A stretch of DNA of 64,000 nucleotides, taken from contig JADJWM010000018.1 in the NCBI GenBank assembly GCA_016716365.1, positions 62,001-126,000 on the forward strand. The letters run 5' to 3'. Positions 50,030-58,500 of the stretch are shown one piece after another (position 1 is the stretch's first letter; each line of letters starts with the position of its first letter). The position numbers were made by a program, and so were the translations under genes. Under the pieces are notes generated by a model, which was given only the letters and a program-made list of their open reading frames with translations, did not search any database and was not told the origin of the DNA. This DNA comes from Chloracidobacterium sp. Lineage in GTDB: Bacteria > Acidobacteriota > Blastocatellia > Pyrinomonadales > Pyrinomonadaceae.

Positions 50030-51024
50030 ATGAGTAAAGAGAAATTCGACCGGTCCAAGCCGCATGTGAACATTGGGACGATCGGGCACGTTGATCACGG
50101 GAAGACGACATTGACGGCGGCGATCACGAAGGTGATGTCGAAGCACAATCCGAAGAGGCGGCGACGGACGGCCCGATGCCGCAGACACGGGAGCACATCC
50201 TGCTTGCGCGTCAGGTGGGCGTGCCGGCGATGGTCGTGTTTATGAACAAGGTGGACATGGTCGATGACCCGGAACTGCTCGAGCTTGTCGAGATGGAGAT
50301 CCGCGAGCTTCTTTCGAGCTATGAGTTCCCGGGAGACGATATTCCTGTCGTTCAGGGCAGTGCACTGAAAGCACTGGAAGGCGATGCCGCGTGGGAGCCG
50401 AAGATCGATGAGCTGATGCAGGCGGTGGATGACTACATCCCGACGCCCGAGCGCGAAACGGACAAGCCGTTCCTGATGCCTGTGGAAGACATCTTCACGA
50501 TCCAGGGACGCGGCACGGTGGCGACGGGACGTATCGAGCGCGGGACGATCAACGTCAACGAGCCGGTCGAGATCGTGGGTATCCGCCCGACGCGGAACTC
50601 AGTGGTCACGGGCGTGGAGATGTTCAAGAAGCTGCTTGATTCGGGAATGGCCGGCGATAATGTGGGCCTCCTTCTCAGAGGCGTCGAGCGGAAAGAGATC
50701 GAACGCGGTCAGGTGATCGCAAAGCCGGGCTCGATCACGCCGCACACTAAGTTCAAGGCAGAGGCGTATGTGCTGACGAAAGAAGAAGGCGGACGCCACA
50801 CCCCGTTCTTTACGGGCTATCGTCCGCAGTTCTACTTCCGGACAACGGACGTGACGGGCGTTGCACACCTTCCGACGGGAGTGGAGATGGTGATGCCGGG
50901 CGATAACATCCAGATGGAGATCGAGCTTATTGCTCCGATCGCGATGGAGAAGGGCCTGAGGTTCGCTATCCGCGAAGGCGGCCGGACCGTCGGAGCCGGA
51001 ACGGTGTCGGAAATTGTTGAATAA
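50030..51024 (+). pseudogene. tuf: elongation factor Tu with internal deletion and frameshift
   Basis: The first 42 codons (to HVDHGKTTLTAAITKVMSKH and two residues more) and everything from the DGPMPQTREH region onward are clean EF-Tu, including the G4 motif NKVD and domains II and III up to the normal stop. Between them about 65 codons are missing (roughly 193 bases), and the frame is shifted across the junction near 50155. The lost part holds the switch I region and the DCPGH motif of the GTPase, so neither remaining piece could act as EF-Tu. The intact flanks point to a recent event or to an assembly collapse between tuf copies. An ATG at 50176 could express the C-terminal part alone. Confidence 0.85.
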
Positions 51025-51026
51025 AA

Positions 51027-51079
51027 GTACGGCGGGCTTTCCAGCCCGCCGGATCAACAGGCTGGAAAGCCTGTTGTAC
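51027..51079 (+). repeat. 53-bp GTAC-bounded double hairpin, copy 1
   Basis: Two perfect or near-perfect hairpins (arms GGCGGGCT/AGCCCGCC and AACAGGCT/AGCCTGTT) lie between terminal GTAC tetramers. The two halves are related to each other as reverse complements in their loop regions. It separates tuf from rpmG. The second copy, at 53656, has the same length. Confidence 0.8.
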
Positions 51080-51091
51080 CAGAGGTAAGAC

Positions 51092-51253
51092 ATGGCCAAG
51101 GGAGCTAGAGACAATATCATTCTGCAGTGTACCGAGTGCAAGGAGCGGAATTACGTTACGACGAAGAACAAGAAGAACACGCCTAACCGGTTGGAGTTCA
51201 ATAAGTTCTGCCGCCGCTGCCGCTGTCACCGGCTGCACAGGGAAAACAAATAG
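51092..51253 (+). CDS. rpmG: 50S ribosomal protein L33
   Basis: A 53-residue zinc-type L33. The zinc ligands are in CTECKERNYV and KFCRRCRCHRLH. Usual family sequence is followed, with an extra cysteine near the end. An AGAGGT ribosome binding site lies five bases before the ATG. The place between tuf and secE is the standard one in many bacteria. The short frame is complete, with its stop at 51251. Confidence 0.9.
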   Translation: MAKGARDNIILQCTECKERNYVTTKNKKNTPNRLEFNKFCRRCRCHRLHRENK

Positions 51254-51325
51254 TTGGGGAGTTACGGAGTCGCAGAGTTTTCTTGCGATGAAACTCCGTA
51301 ACTCATACAACTCACAACTTTCGAT

Positions 51326-51401
51326 AGGGGTATGGTGTCAATGGTTAGCATGGAGGTCTCCAAAACCTTAGGTGCGGGTTCGAATCCTGCTACCCCTGCC
51401 A
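51326..51401 (+). tRNA. tRNA-Trp (CCA)
   Basis: Acceptor AGGGGTA pairs with TACCCCT. The anticodon loop CTCCAAA has anticodon CCA. The CCA end is encoded. Its place before secE is conserved in many bacteria. Confidence 0.95.
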
Positions 51402-51481
51402 TTTGCAATGACGGACCGAGTGCCGGCTGGCAGATCTAACAGGCGGGCATATAAGTAAACCATTGGTCGGGAGAATTGATC

Positions 51482-51727
51482 GTGGCTGAAGCTGTTGATT
51501 CATTAGAGAAAGGAAAACGTAAAGAGGGAGTTGGCGAGTTCATCCGGCACACTCGTGAAGAGCTTGACCGGACGACTTTCCCCTCGTCAAGCGACGTTAA
51601 GAACACGACGATAATCGTGATAATCGCGGTGATCTTCTTCGCAGTCTACCTGTTCGTGATCGATAACGCCTGGAAGTATTTCCTGGATGGGTTTACCTGG
51701 GTCATCAATAAGATCGCCGGTTACTAG
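51482..51727 (+). CDS. secE: preprotein translocase subunit SecE
   Basis: An 81-residue protein with an N-terminal amphipathic helix (EFIRHTREELDRTTFPSSSD) and one transmembrane segment (residues 42-62), the minimal SecE build. With SecY and SecG it forms the protein-conducting channel. GTG at 51482 is chosen because GGGAG lies about 10 bases upstream; a TTG at 51476 is possible. It precedes nusG by 11 bases, as in most bacteria. Confidence 0.9.
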   Translation: MAEAVDSLEKGKRKEGVGEFIRHTREELDRTTFPSSSDVKNTTIIVIIAVIFFAVYLFVIDNAWKYFLDGFTWVINKIAGY

Positions 51728-51738
51728 GGATTTCTGAA

Positions 51739-52299
51739 ATGAAGCAGTGGTTTTTCATCCACACATATTCAGGGCACGAGAACAAGGTACTTGAGAGCTT
51801 GAATGCCCGCATCCGCGACATGGAGTTGGCGGACCAGATCATCTCCGTGATGCTCCCTAAGGAGAAGGTGATCGAGAAGCGGGGAAACAAGGAGCTGGTC
51901 TCCGAGCGGATGTTCTATCCGGGCTACGTCCTTGTCGAGATCGAGTGCGACGAAAAGGGCAAGATACCCGACAACGTATTTCACGTCGTTAAGTCCACGC
52001 CGAAGGTTACGGGTTTTCTGGGCGGCAAGGCGCCTACGCCGCTGACGCAGGCCGAAGTGGACCAGATAGTCCACAATATCGAAGTTGCGACCGAAAAGCC
52101 GAAGCCGAAATTCATGTACGAGGTCGGCGAGGTGGTCAGGATCAAATCGGGGCCGTTCGCAAGTTTTACCGGCAAGGTAGAAGAAGTGAACGAGGACAAG
52201 AGCACGCTGAAGGTGTCGATAACCATTTTCGGCCGCTCAACGCCCTACGAATTGAGCTTTTTGGAAGTCGAGAAAGTGACGTTTGCTGAGGAAGAATAG
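51739..52299 (+). CDS. nusG: transcription termination/antitermination protein NusG
   Basis: A 186-residue protein with the NGN domain (QWFFIHTYSGHENKVLESL; MFYPGYVLVEIE) and the C-terminal KOW domain (VGEVVRIKSGPFASFTGKVEE). It binds RNA polymerase and affects pausing and termination, and links transcription to translation through S10. The length is normal. A heptad-period inverted repeat separates it from rplK. Confidence 0.95.
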   Translation: MKQWFFIHTYSGHENKVLESLNARIRDMELADQIISVMLPKEKVIEKRGNKELVSERMFYPGYVLVEIECDEKGKIPDNVFHVVKSTPKVTGFLGGKAPTPLTQAEVDQIVHNIEVATEKPKPKFMYEVGEVVRIKSGPFASFTGKVEEVNEDKSTLKVSITIFGRSTPYELSFLEVEKVTFAEEE

Positions 52300-52300
52300 G

Positions 52301-52380
52301 TCGTAGATCGTCAATCGTGAATCGTAAATAGGTCGGTAGCTGATCTTTCGAAGTACGAAAAACGATTCACGATTTGCAAA
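52301..52380 (+). repeat. heptad-period inverted repeat before rplK
   Basis: The left part follows a 7-base period (GATCGTC, AATCGTG, AATCGTA). A perfect 13-bp inverted repeat, AATCGTGAATCGT at 52313 and ACGATTCACGATT at 52362, can form a long hairpin with a 36-base loop. It lies directly after the nusG stop. Confidence 0.8.
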
Positions 52381-52423
52381 GAAAAATGAGGACATTCCCT
52401 TTGGGGATCGTTAATCGAAAGTA

Positions 52424-52852
52424 ATGGCAAAGAAGATAGAAGGCTACATCAAGTTGCAGATACCGGCGGGGAAGGCCAATCCGGCGCCGCCTATCGGGCC
52501 GGCTCTCGGCCAGCACGGCGTGAACATCATGGAGTTCTGCAAAGCGTTTAACGCCAAGACGCAGAACGACGATCCGGATATGAAGATCCCGGTCGTGATC
52601 ACCGTTTATGCGGACCGCTCTTTCACGTTTGAGACGAAAACGCCGCCGGCCGGGGATCTGCTCAGGAAAGCGGCGGGTATCCCGAAGGGGTCGGGAACGC
52701 CGAACAAGGCAAAGGTTGGTTCGATCTCTCGGGACAAGATCCGCGAGATCGCCGAGAAGAAATTGCAGGACCTTAACACGACCAACATCGAATCGGCGAT
52801 GCGTACGATCGAGGGAACTGCGAAGTCAATGGGACTTACGATCGAGGGATAA
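52424..52852 (+). CDS. rplK: 50S ribosomal protein L11
   Basis: A 142-residue L11. The N-terminal domain (GYIKLQIPAGKANPAPPIGP and GQHGVNIMEFCKAFN) contains the thiostrepton-contact proline-rich helix. The C-terminal rRNA-binding domain follows (KVGSISRDKIREIAEKKL). It binds 23S rRNA at the GTPase centre. Standard length. The start is preceded by an A/G-rich stretch. Confidence 0.95.
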   Translation: MAKKIEGYIKLQIPAGKANPAPPIGPALGQHGVNIMEFCKAFNAKTQNDDPDMKIPVVITVYADRSFTFETKTPPAGDLLRKAAGIPKGSGTPNKAKVGSISRDKIREIAEKKLQDLNTTNIESAMRTIEGTAKSMGLTIEG

Positions 52853-52913
52853 GTGACCAGTGATGAGTGATGAGTCAAAAACTTGTCATTTGCCACTCGG
52901 CACTTTTCACTAG
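52853..52913 (+). repeat. heptad-period inverted repeat between rplK and rplA
   Basis: Left arm GTGATGA, GTGATGA, GTCAAAA and right arm TTGTCAT, TTGCCAC, TCGGCAC, TTTTCAC follow a 7-base step. The arms pair imperfectly (AGTGA, AGTG, GAGT and CAAA blocks match). It begins at the rplK stop codon. Confidence 0.75.
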
Positions 52914-52952
52914 GGAGAACGAAGAAGTCGTTCGCTTGAACCTGGAGGTAAA

Positions 52953-53645
52953 ATGAAAAGAGGCAAGAAGTACCGTGCGGCTCTGGAAAAGATCGAGCCG
53001 CAGCGGAAATATACACTCGACGAGGCGATCGAAAAATTGAAAGAGATCGCCTTCGCAAAATTCGATGAGACCGTTGAGCTGACGATGTGGCTGGGCGTTG
53101 ACCCGAGAAAAGCCGATCAGCTCGTACGCGGGACCATCGTCCTTCCCCACGGCTTGGGCGGAGCGGCCAAAAAGGTCGTTGTCATCGCTCAGGGCGACAA
53201 GATCAAAGAAGCCGAAGAAGCGGGAGCGGACCTGGCGGGCGGCGATGACATCGTCGAACGGATCAAGGGCGGCTGGCTCGATTTCGATGCGCTTATCGCG
53301 ACGCCCGACATGATGGGAAAGGTCGGCCAATTGGGTAAGGTGCTCGGCCCCCGCGGGCTGATGCCGAACCCGAAAACGGGCACGGTGACGATGGACGTCA
53401 AGACGGCCATCGAGGAAACCAAGGCCGGGAAGGTGGAGTATCGTGTTGATAAGACAGGAGTTATCCACTCGCCGGTCGGCAAGGTCTCGTTCGATAAGGC
53501 AAAGCTCGAGGAGAATACCCGAGTCCTGATCGGGGCGGTTATCAAGGCGAAGCCGACGACAGCAAAAGGCCGGTATCTGAAGAAGATCAACCTGGCGGCA
53601 ACGATGAGCCCAGGCGTTCTGCTCGACGAGTTGGCGTACGTATAA
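52953..53645 (+). CDS. rplA: 50S ribosomal protein L1
   Basis: A 230-residue L1 with the two-domain layout: GKKYRAALEKIEPQRKYTLD at the start, the glycine-rich VLGPRGLMPNPKTGTVT and GKVEYRVDKTGVIHSPVGKV in the middle. It binds the L1 stalk and, in many bacteria, represses its own operon. GGAGG is nine bases upstream of the ATG. Length is normal. Confidence 0.95.
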   Translation: MKRGKKYRAALEKIEPQRKYTLDEAIEKLKEIAFAKFDETVELTMWLGVDPRKADQLVRGTIVLPHGLGGAAKKVVVIAQGDKIKEAEEAGADLAGGDDIVERIKGGWLDFDALIATPDMMGKVGQLGKVLGPRGLMPNPKTGTVTMDVKTAIEETKAGKVEYRVDKTGVIHSPVGKVSFDKAKLEENTRVLIGAVIKAKPTTAKGRYLKKINLAATMSPGVLLDELAYV

Positions 53646-53655
53646 GTGAGGAGGC

Positions 53656-53708
53656 GTACCGCAGGCTTTTGAGCCTGCGGCGGCGACAGCCTGGAAAGGC
53701 CGTCGTAC
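53656..53708 (+). repeat. 53-bp GTAC-bounded double hairpin, copy 2
   Basis: It has the same length and layout as the element at 51027: terminal GTAC, a hairpin with arms CGCAGGCT/AGCCTGCG, a short spacer, and a second hairpin with CAGCCT/AGGC-type arms. It lies between rplA and rplJ and ends 8 bases before the rplJ start. Confidence 0.8.
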
Positions 53709-53715
53709 TGAAGAA

Positions 53716-54462
53716 ATGAAAACAAGAGAGACCAAACAAAAAGATCTGGACGCCCTCACGGCATCGCTTTCGAACTCCAAGTCGGCAATGGTTGTCAGCT
53801 TTTCCAAGCTGACCGTTACCAAGGACCAGGAGTTCCGCAACAGCCTGCGTGAAGCGGGGGCGAAATATCAGGTCGTCAAGAACACTTTGGCCCGGCTGGC
53901 GGTCAAGGGTACCGACTTTGAGCAGGCAACCGAGCATTTCAGCGGCGTGACCGCGATCGCGTGGACCGAGAACGATCCGGTCGTCCTGTCTAAGGCGATC
54001 TCGAAGTTCATGAAGGACAATGCCGACATCTACACCTTTAAGACAGGTGTGGTTGACGGCAGGCTTGTCGATCTGAAGCAATTGACCGAGATCGCGAGCC
54101 TTCCTTCGAAAGAAGAGCTCATCTCTAAGCTGCTTTATGTGCTGAACGCACAGGCACAGCGGATCGTCACCGTAATCAATGCGGTGCCGCGTGACCTGGC
54201 GGTCGTGATCAAGCAGATAGGTGAGAAGGATCCTGCGGAGCGCGGCGGGGCCGTACCCGAAGCCAAGGCAGAAGAGCCGGCACCCGCTGCCGAGGCGTCG
54301 CCGGCCACTGAAGACGCGCCGGAGGAAACGCCCGCGGCCGACCAACCGGAAGCCCCAGTCGAAGCGGCTGAAGAGGCCCAGGAAACGAAAGAGAGCGAAC
54401 AGGACCCCGGCTCGCCGGAGGCCGAACAGGCGAAAGAGGCCGAGGAAAAGCCTGAAGAATAA
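53716..54462 (+). CDS. rplJ: 50S ribosomal protein L10 with long acidic tail
   Basis: A 248-residue L10. Residues 1-170 are the normal protein (VVSFSKLTVTKDQEFRNSLR; YQVVKNTLARLAVKG) that anchors L7/L12 dimers to the ribosome. Residues 171-248 are a low-complexity Ala/Glu/Pro tail (EAPVEAAEEAQETKESEQDP), making the protein about 75 residues longer than usual. It follows L1 in the common order. Its start has no strong ribosome binding site. Confidence 0.9.
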   Translation: MKTRETKQKDLDALTASLSNSKSAMVVSFSKLTVTKDQEFRNSLREAGAKYQVVKNTLARLAVKGTDFEQATEHFSGVTAIAWTENDPVVLSKAISKFMKDNADIYTFKTGVVDGRLVDLKQLTEIASLPSKEELISKLLYVLNAQAQRIVTVINAVPRDLAVVIKQIGEKDPAERGGAVPEAKAEEPAPAAEASPATEDAPEETPAADQPEAPVEAAEEAQETKESEQDPGSPEAEQAKEAEEKPEE

Positions 54463-54629
54463 TTTAGTTTTGTTCTGCGGGCGGCGCTAGTGCTGCCGGC
54501 AGATCGGAAAAGCCGTACTCAAGGAAAACGGGCGGGGTGGTTTGTCAGGCCACTTTCGCGGCTCGGATGGTTCGAAACGGAGATGCAACCTGCTTCGAAC
54601 GGTCCCATGGGTTCTAGCGGCGGGATGCG

Positions 54630-54728
54630 GAAGGATGAAGTGAATCGGATAAATCACTGTAAACCTTATTCCTCCGACGATAATCGATGGTCACGATTGA
54701 CGATTTCATCGTTCATCCTTCATCCTTC
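54630..54728 (+). repeat. heptad-period inverted repeat before rplL
   Basis: The left arm GAAGGATGAAGTGAATCG (54630-54647) is close to the reverse complement of the right arm at about 54701-54728, whose units (GATTTCA, TCGTTCA, TCCTTCA, TCCTTCA) run in 7-base steps. The 298-base gap between rplJ and rplL holds this element and no gene that I can see. Confidence 0.7.
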
Positions 54729-54760
54729 AAAAGAACCCTATTAGGAGATAAATAAAGAAA

Positions 54761-55159
54761 ATGGCAATCACAAAAGACGATGTAGTTGAGTATTTGAAGG
54801 GGATGACCCTTCTTGAGGCGTCGGAGCTCGTTAAGGAGCTCGAAGAGGTGTTTGGTGTTTCGGCAGCGGCCGCGGCCGCTCCGGTCATGGTCGCGGCCGC
54901 CGGTGCCGGTGCTGGTGACGGCGGTGCAGCTGCAGCTGAAGAAAAGGATTCGTTCGACGTGATCCTGACTGCCGCAGGCGGCAACAAGATCGCGGTCATT
55001 AAGGTTGTTCGCGAAGTTGTTGCAGGCCTTGGACTTAAGGAAGCAAAGGACCTGGTCGACGGCGCTCCGAAACCGCTCAAGGAAGGCGTTTCGAAGGACG
55101 AAGCCGAAGAGATCAAGACCAAGCTTACCGACGCCGGCGCAACCGTCGAGCTCAAGTAA
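54761..55159 (+). CDS. rplL: 50S ribosomal protein L7/L12
   Basis: A 132-residue L7/L12. The N-terminal dimerisation domain (EYLKGMTLLEASELVKELEE) is joined by an Ala/Gly hinge to the factor-binding C-terminal domain (FDVILTAAGGNKIAVIKVVR; GLGLKEAKDLVDGAPKPLKE). It recruits translation factors. The hinge (about residues 33-60) is somewhat long. AGGAG precedes the ATG by 15 bases, with A-rich sequence between. Confidence 0.95.
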   Translation: MAITKDDVVEYLKGMTLLEASELVKELEEVFGVSAAAAAAPVMVAAAGAGAGDGGAAAAEEKDSFDVILTAAGGNKIAVIKVVREVVAGLGLKEAKDLVDGAPKPLKEGVSKDEAEEIKTKLTDAGATVELK

Positions 55160-55173
55160 TTTAGTTGTGAACG

Positions 55174-55232
55174 CGGCTTCGGCCTGCTGCATCAAAACGC
55201 GGCAGGTTGAAGTCGCCTCATTTAATTGTTAT
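55174..55232 (+). terminator. attenuator-like hairpin between rplL and rpoB
   Basis: Two 17-base arms (55174-55190 and 55199-55215) pair with about four mismatches or G-U pairs around an 8-base loop. A T-rich stretch follows (CTCATTTAATTGTTATTCTTTC). A partial terminator at this place, reducing rpoBC transcription relative to rplJL, is known in other bacteria. Confidence 0.55.
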
Positions 55233-55551
55233 TCTTTCGGGTAAGCGTTGGATCAAATCTCCGTCGCGCACTCGTCTGCAATGAACGAAATGTCCCGTGA
55301 CGCGCTCGTTGGCCGTTTCGTTTGGTTTTAGTTCGGTTTTCGCAGGACGTGGAGAGTCGGTGTCCAGTTTCGGCACGCTCGAAAAATTTTATTAACGCAG
55401 GTTTACTGCTTTCATAAGCGGTCTGGGCAAACTTTACCCTTGACCGCATTTGCCGTCTTTTCTCGAGCATGTGGGAGTTTCATTTGATTGAGAAATCCTA
55501 GCAATTATAGTTCGAGAAATCAACAATTTTTTGCCGGCCATTAATATCACT
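55233..55551 (+). other. rpoB leader, no gene seen
   Basis: These 319 bases between the attenuator-like hairpin and rpoB hold no plausible gene. The part near 55480-55550 is AT-rich and may contain a second promoter or the long leader of rpoB. I cannot name a motif with confidence. Confidence 0.45.
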
Positions 55552-58500
55552 ATGATCAATAATCCTCTTCAGACAAACGCACATGGACTCGGACGCCGGA
55601 CAAGCCTTTCGCCGGAGCGTGTGGATTTTTCGAAGATCTACACCACGGCCCAGATCCCGAACCTGATCGAGGTGCAGCGTCAATCGTACGAACGGTTCCT
55701 GCAGATGGACCTCATCCCTGAGGAGCGCGACCAGATCGGGCTTCAGTCGGTCTTTAAGTCGATCTTCCCGGTCTCCGACTTTCGCGAAACGGCAACGCTT
55801 GAATACGTCGAGTACCAGATCGGCAACTGGCAGTGCAAGTGCGGAAACCTTGAAGGTCTCGAGCACCTCCGTGCGAACTGCAAAGAGTGCGGTTCCAAGA
55901 TCAAGGTCGATCCCTTCAATCCGGCCGAAGTGCTCTGCAACAATTGCGGCACGTTCAACGCGGTTCGGCCTAAGCTTTGTCCCAACTGCGGTGAGCCGGT
56001 GGGCCTAAAGCATAAGCATGACCAGCAGGAATGCCAGGAACGCGGCATGTCGTACAGCGTTCCGCTGAAGGTAAAGATCCGCCTCACGGTCTTTGATAAG
56101 GACCCGGACACCGGGACTTCGACCATTCGCGATATCAAGGAAGAGGATGTGTTTTTTGGCGAGATCCCGCTGATGACGGACAATGGGACCTTCATCATCA
56201 ACGGGACCGAGCGTGTGATCGTTTCGCAGCTTCACCGCTCACCCGGCGTCTTCTTCAAGGGCGATCGGGATGAGTATCTTGCGAAGATCATCCCTTACCG
56301 CGGCTCGTGGGTCGAGTTCGAATACGACCAGAAAGGCATTCTCCACGCCCGGCTCGGAAAGCGAAAGATCATCGCAACGATCTTCCTACGCGCACTCGGC
56401 CTGTGGCTATCGCCGCAGATCGACATGAAGACCGTTTCCGACAACATTCTGGAAGAGGTCGTGAAGAATGCCGAATACACCAATTCGGACATTTTGAGGC
56501 TCTTCTACGTCGTTGACGAAGTTGTCGTGGATAAGGGCAAGGTCTTTTTGAAGGTCAAAGCCGAAGGTGATTCCCACATCGTGGGGATGCGCGCCGAACA
56601 GGATATCAAGGACAAGAAAGAAGAGGTTACCCGGACCGGCAAGAAGATCACGAAGTCGGCCCTCTCTGATCTGAGGCGGCTCAAGATCGACAAGGTCGAG
56701 GTCTCCGCAGCCGATCTGGAAGGAGCGTATGCCCTTTCGGATGTCGTGAACACCGAAACCGGCGAGGTCATCCTCGAGGCTAACAGCGAGATCCCTGCCG
56801 CAAAACTGCAGCAGATCATCGAAGAGAACATTAAAGGTTTCGAGGTCTTCTTTCCGAAAGACGACGTGATCGGCGAGGTGATCTCGCTCACGCTGAAGAA
56901 AGACGCGATCCTTAAGCCGGTCGACGCCCTTCTCGAGATCTATCGAAAGATGCGGCCCGGCGACCCGCCGACCGTCCCGACCGCCTATCATCTCCTTGAG
57001 GGGATGTTCTTTGACGAGCGACGCTTCGACCTATCGCGTGTCGGCCGCCTGAAGTTCAACATCAAGATGGGCCGGCCCGAGAAGGATCGGATCAACGATC
57101 CGCTCCTGGCCGCGACCGATTTCATCGATGTGGTGAATTACCTTCTCCGGATGAAGAGGGACAGTGACCATTACACGCAGGACGATATCGATCACCTCGG
57201 CAACCGCCGGGTTCGCGCGGTCGGCGAACTGCTCGAGAACCAGTTCCGCATCGGACTCGAAAGGATGGAGCGGGCGATCAAGGAAAAAATGTCCATTCAG
57301 CAGGACATGCATACGACGATGCCCCGCGACCTGGTCAACGCGAAGCCGGTTACGGCCGCGGTCCGCGAGTTCTTCGGCTCGTCGCAGCTTTCGCAGTTCA
57401 TGGACCAGACCAACCCGCTGAGCGAGATCACGCATAAACGGCGCCTGTCGGCCCTCGGGCCGGGCGGCCTTTCGCGTGAGCGTGCGGGTTTCGAGGTCCG
57501 CGACGTGCACCCGACCCACTACGGCCGCATTTGTCCCATCGAAACTCCTGAAGGACCGAACATCGGCCTCATCTCGTCGCTGTCCTGTTTTGCCAGGATC
57601 AACGAGTTCGGGTTTATCGAATCGCCTTACCGAAAGGTGGTCGAAGGCCGCGTGATCGAGTACGTAAAGATCCACAACGGCGGCGACACGAAGTTCAAGC
57701 CGAACGAACATGTTCCGCTTGAGGAGGTCGAGAAAGCGAATCGAAAGGTCGCGAAGGAAGGCGGCAAAGAGGCAGAATTCGAGCCCTATCCGTTCTACCT
57801 TACCGCCTGGGAAGAGGACCGCTACATTATCGGTCAGGCGAACATCCTGCTCGACCCGAAGGGGAATATCGTTAACGATCGCGTTCAGGCCCGTTCGGTC
57901 GGCGGCGAGTTCATCATGGCAGACCGTGCGGACGTCCAGTACATGGACGTTTCACCGAAACAGCTTGTCTCGGTCGCGGCCTCGCTTATCCCGTTCCTTG
58001 AGAACGACGACGCGAACCGTGCCCTGATGGGCTCGAACATGCAGCGTCAGTCGGTGCCGCTTCTCAGGGCCGAGTCGCCGTATGTCGGGACCGGTATGGA
58101 GAAGATCGCGGCCCGCGACTCGGGAGCGGTCGTGATCGCAAAACGCGACGGCATCGTCGATTACGTCGACTCCGAACGCATCATCGTCAAGGCGGATCAC
58201 CGCGTTGACGGCACGATCTCGCGTGAGGTGACCGCCGACATCTACTCGCTGGTCAAGTTCAAGCGGTCCAACCAGAACACCTGTATCAACCAGCGGCCAA
58301 TCGTAAAGGTCGGCGAGCGTGTCCGCAAGGGCCAGGTCATCGCCGACGGGCCGTGCACCGACCGCGGCGAGCTTGCCCTGGGCCGGAACATCCTCGTGGC
58401 GTTCATGCCCTGGCGGGGCTATAACTTCGAGGATGCGATCCTTGTATCGGAGAAACTCGTAAAAGAGGACTACTACACCTCGATCCACATCGAGGAGTTG

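Noticed and set aside
50030..51024. Programmed frameshift in tuf
   Set aside because: The two parts do not abut in the protein: about 65 conserved codons are absent, so a shift could not restore EF-Tu. A deletion or assembly collapse is needed.
55531..55551. TTG start of rpoB seven codons upstream
   Set aside because: The ATG at 55552 gives the usual N-terminus, and the extra residues look like untranslated leader; the choice is not certain.
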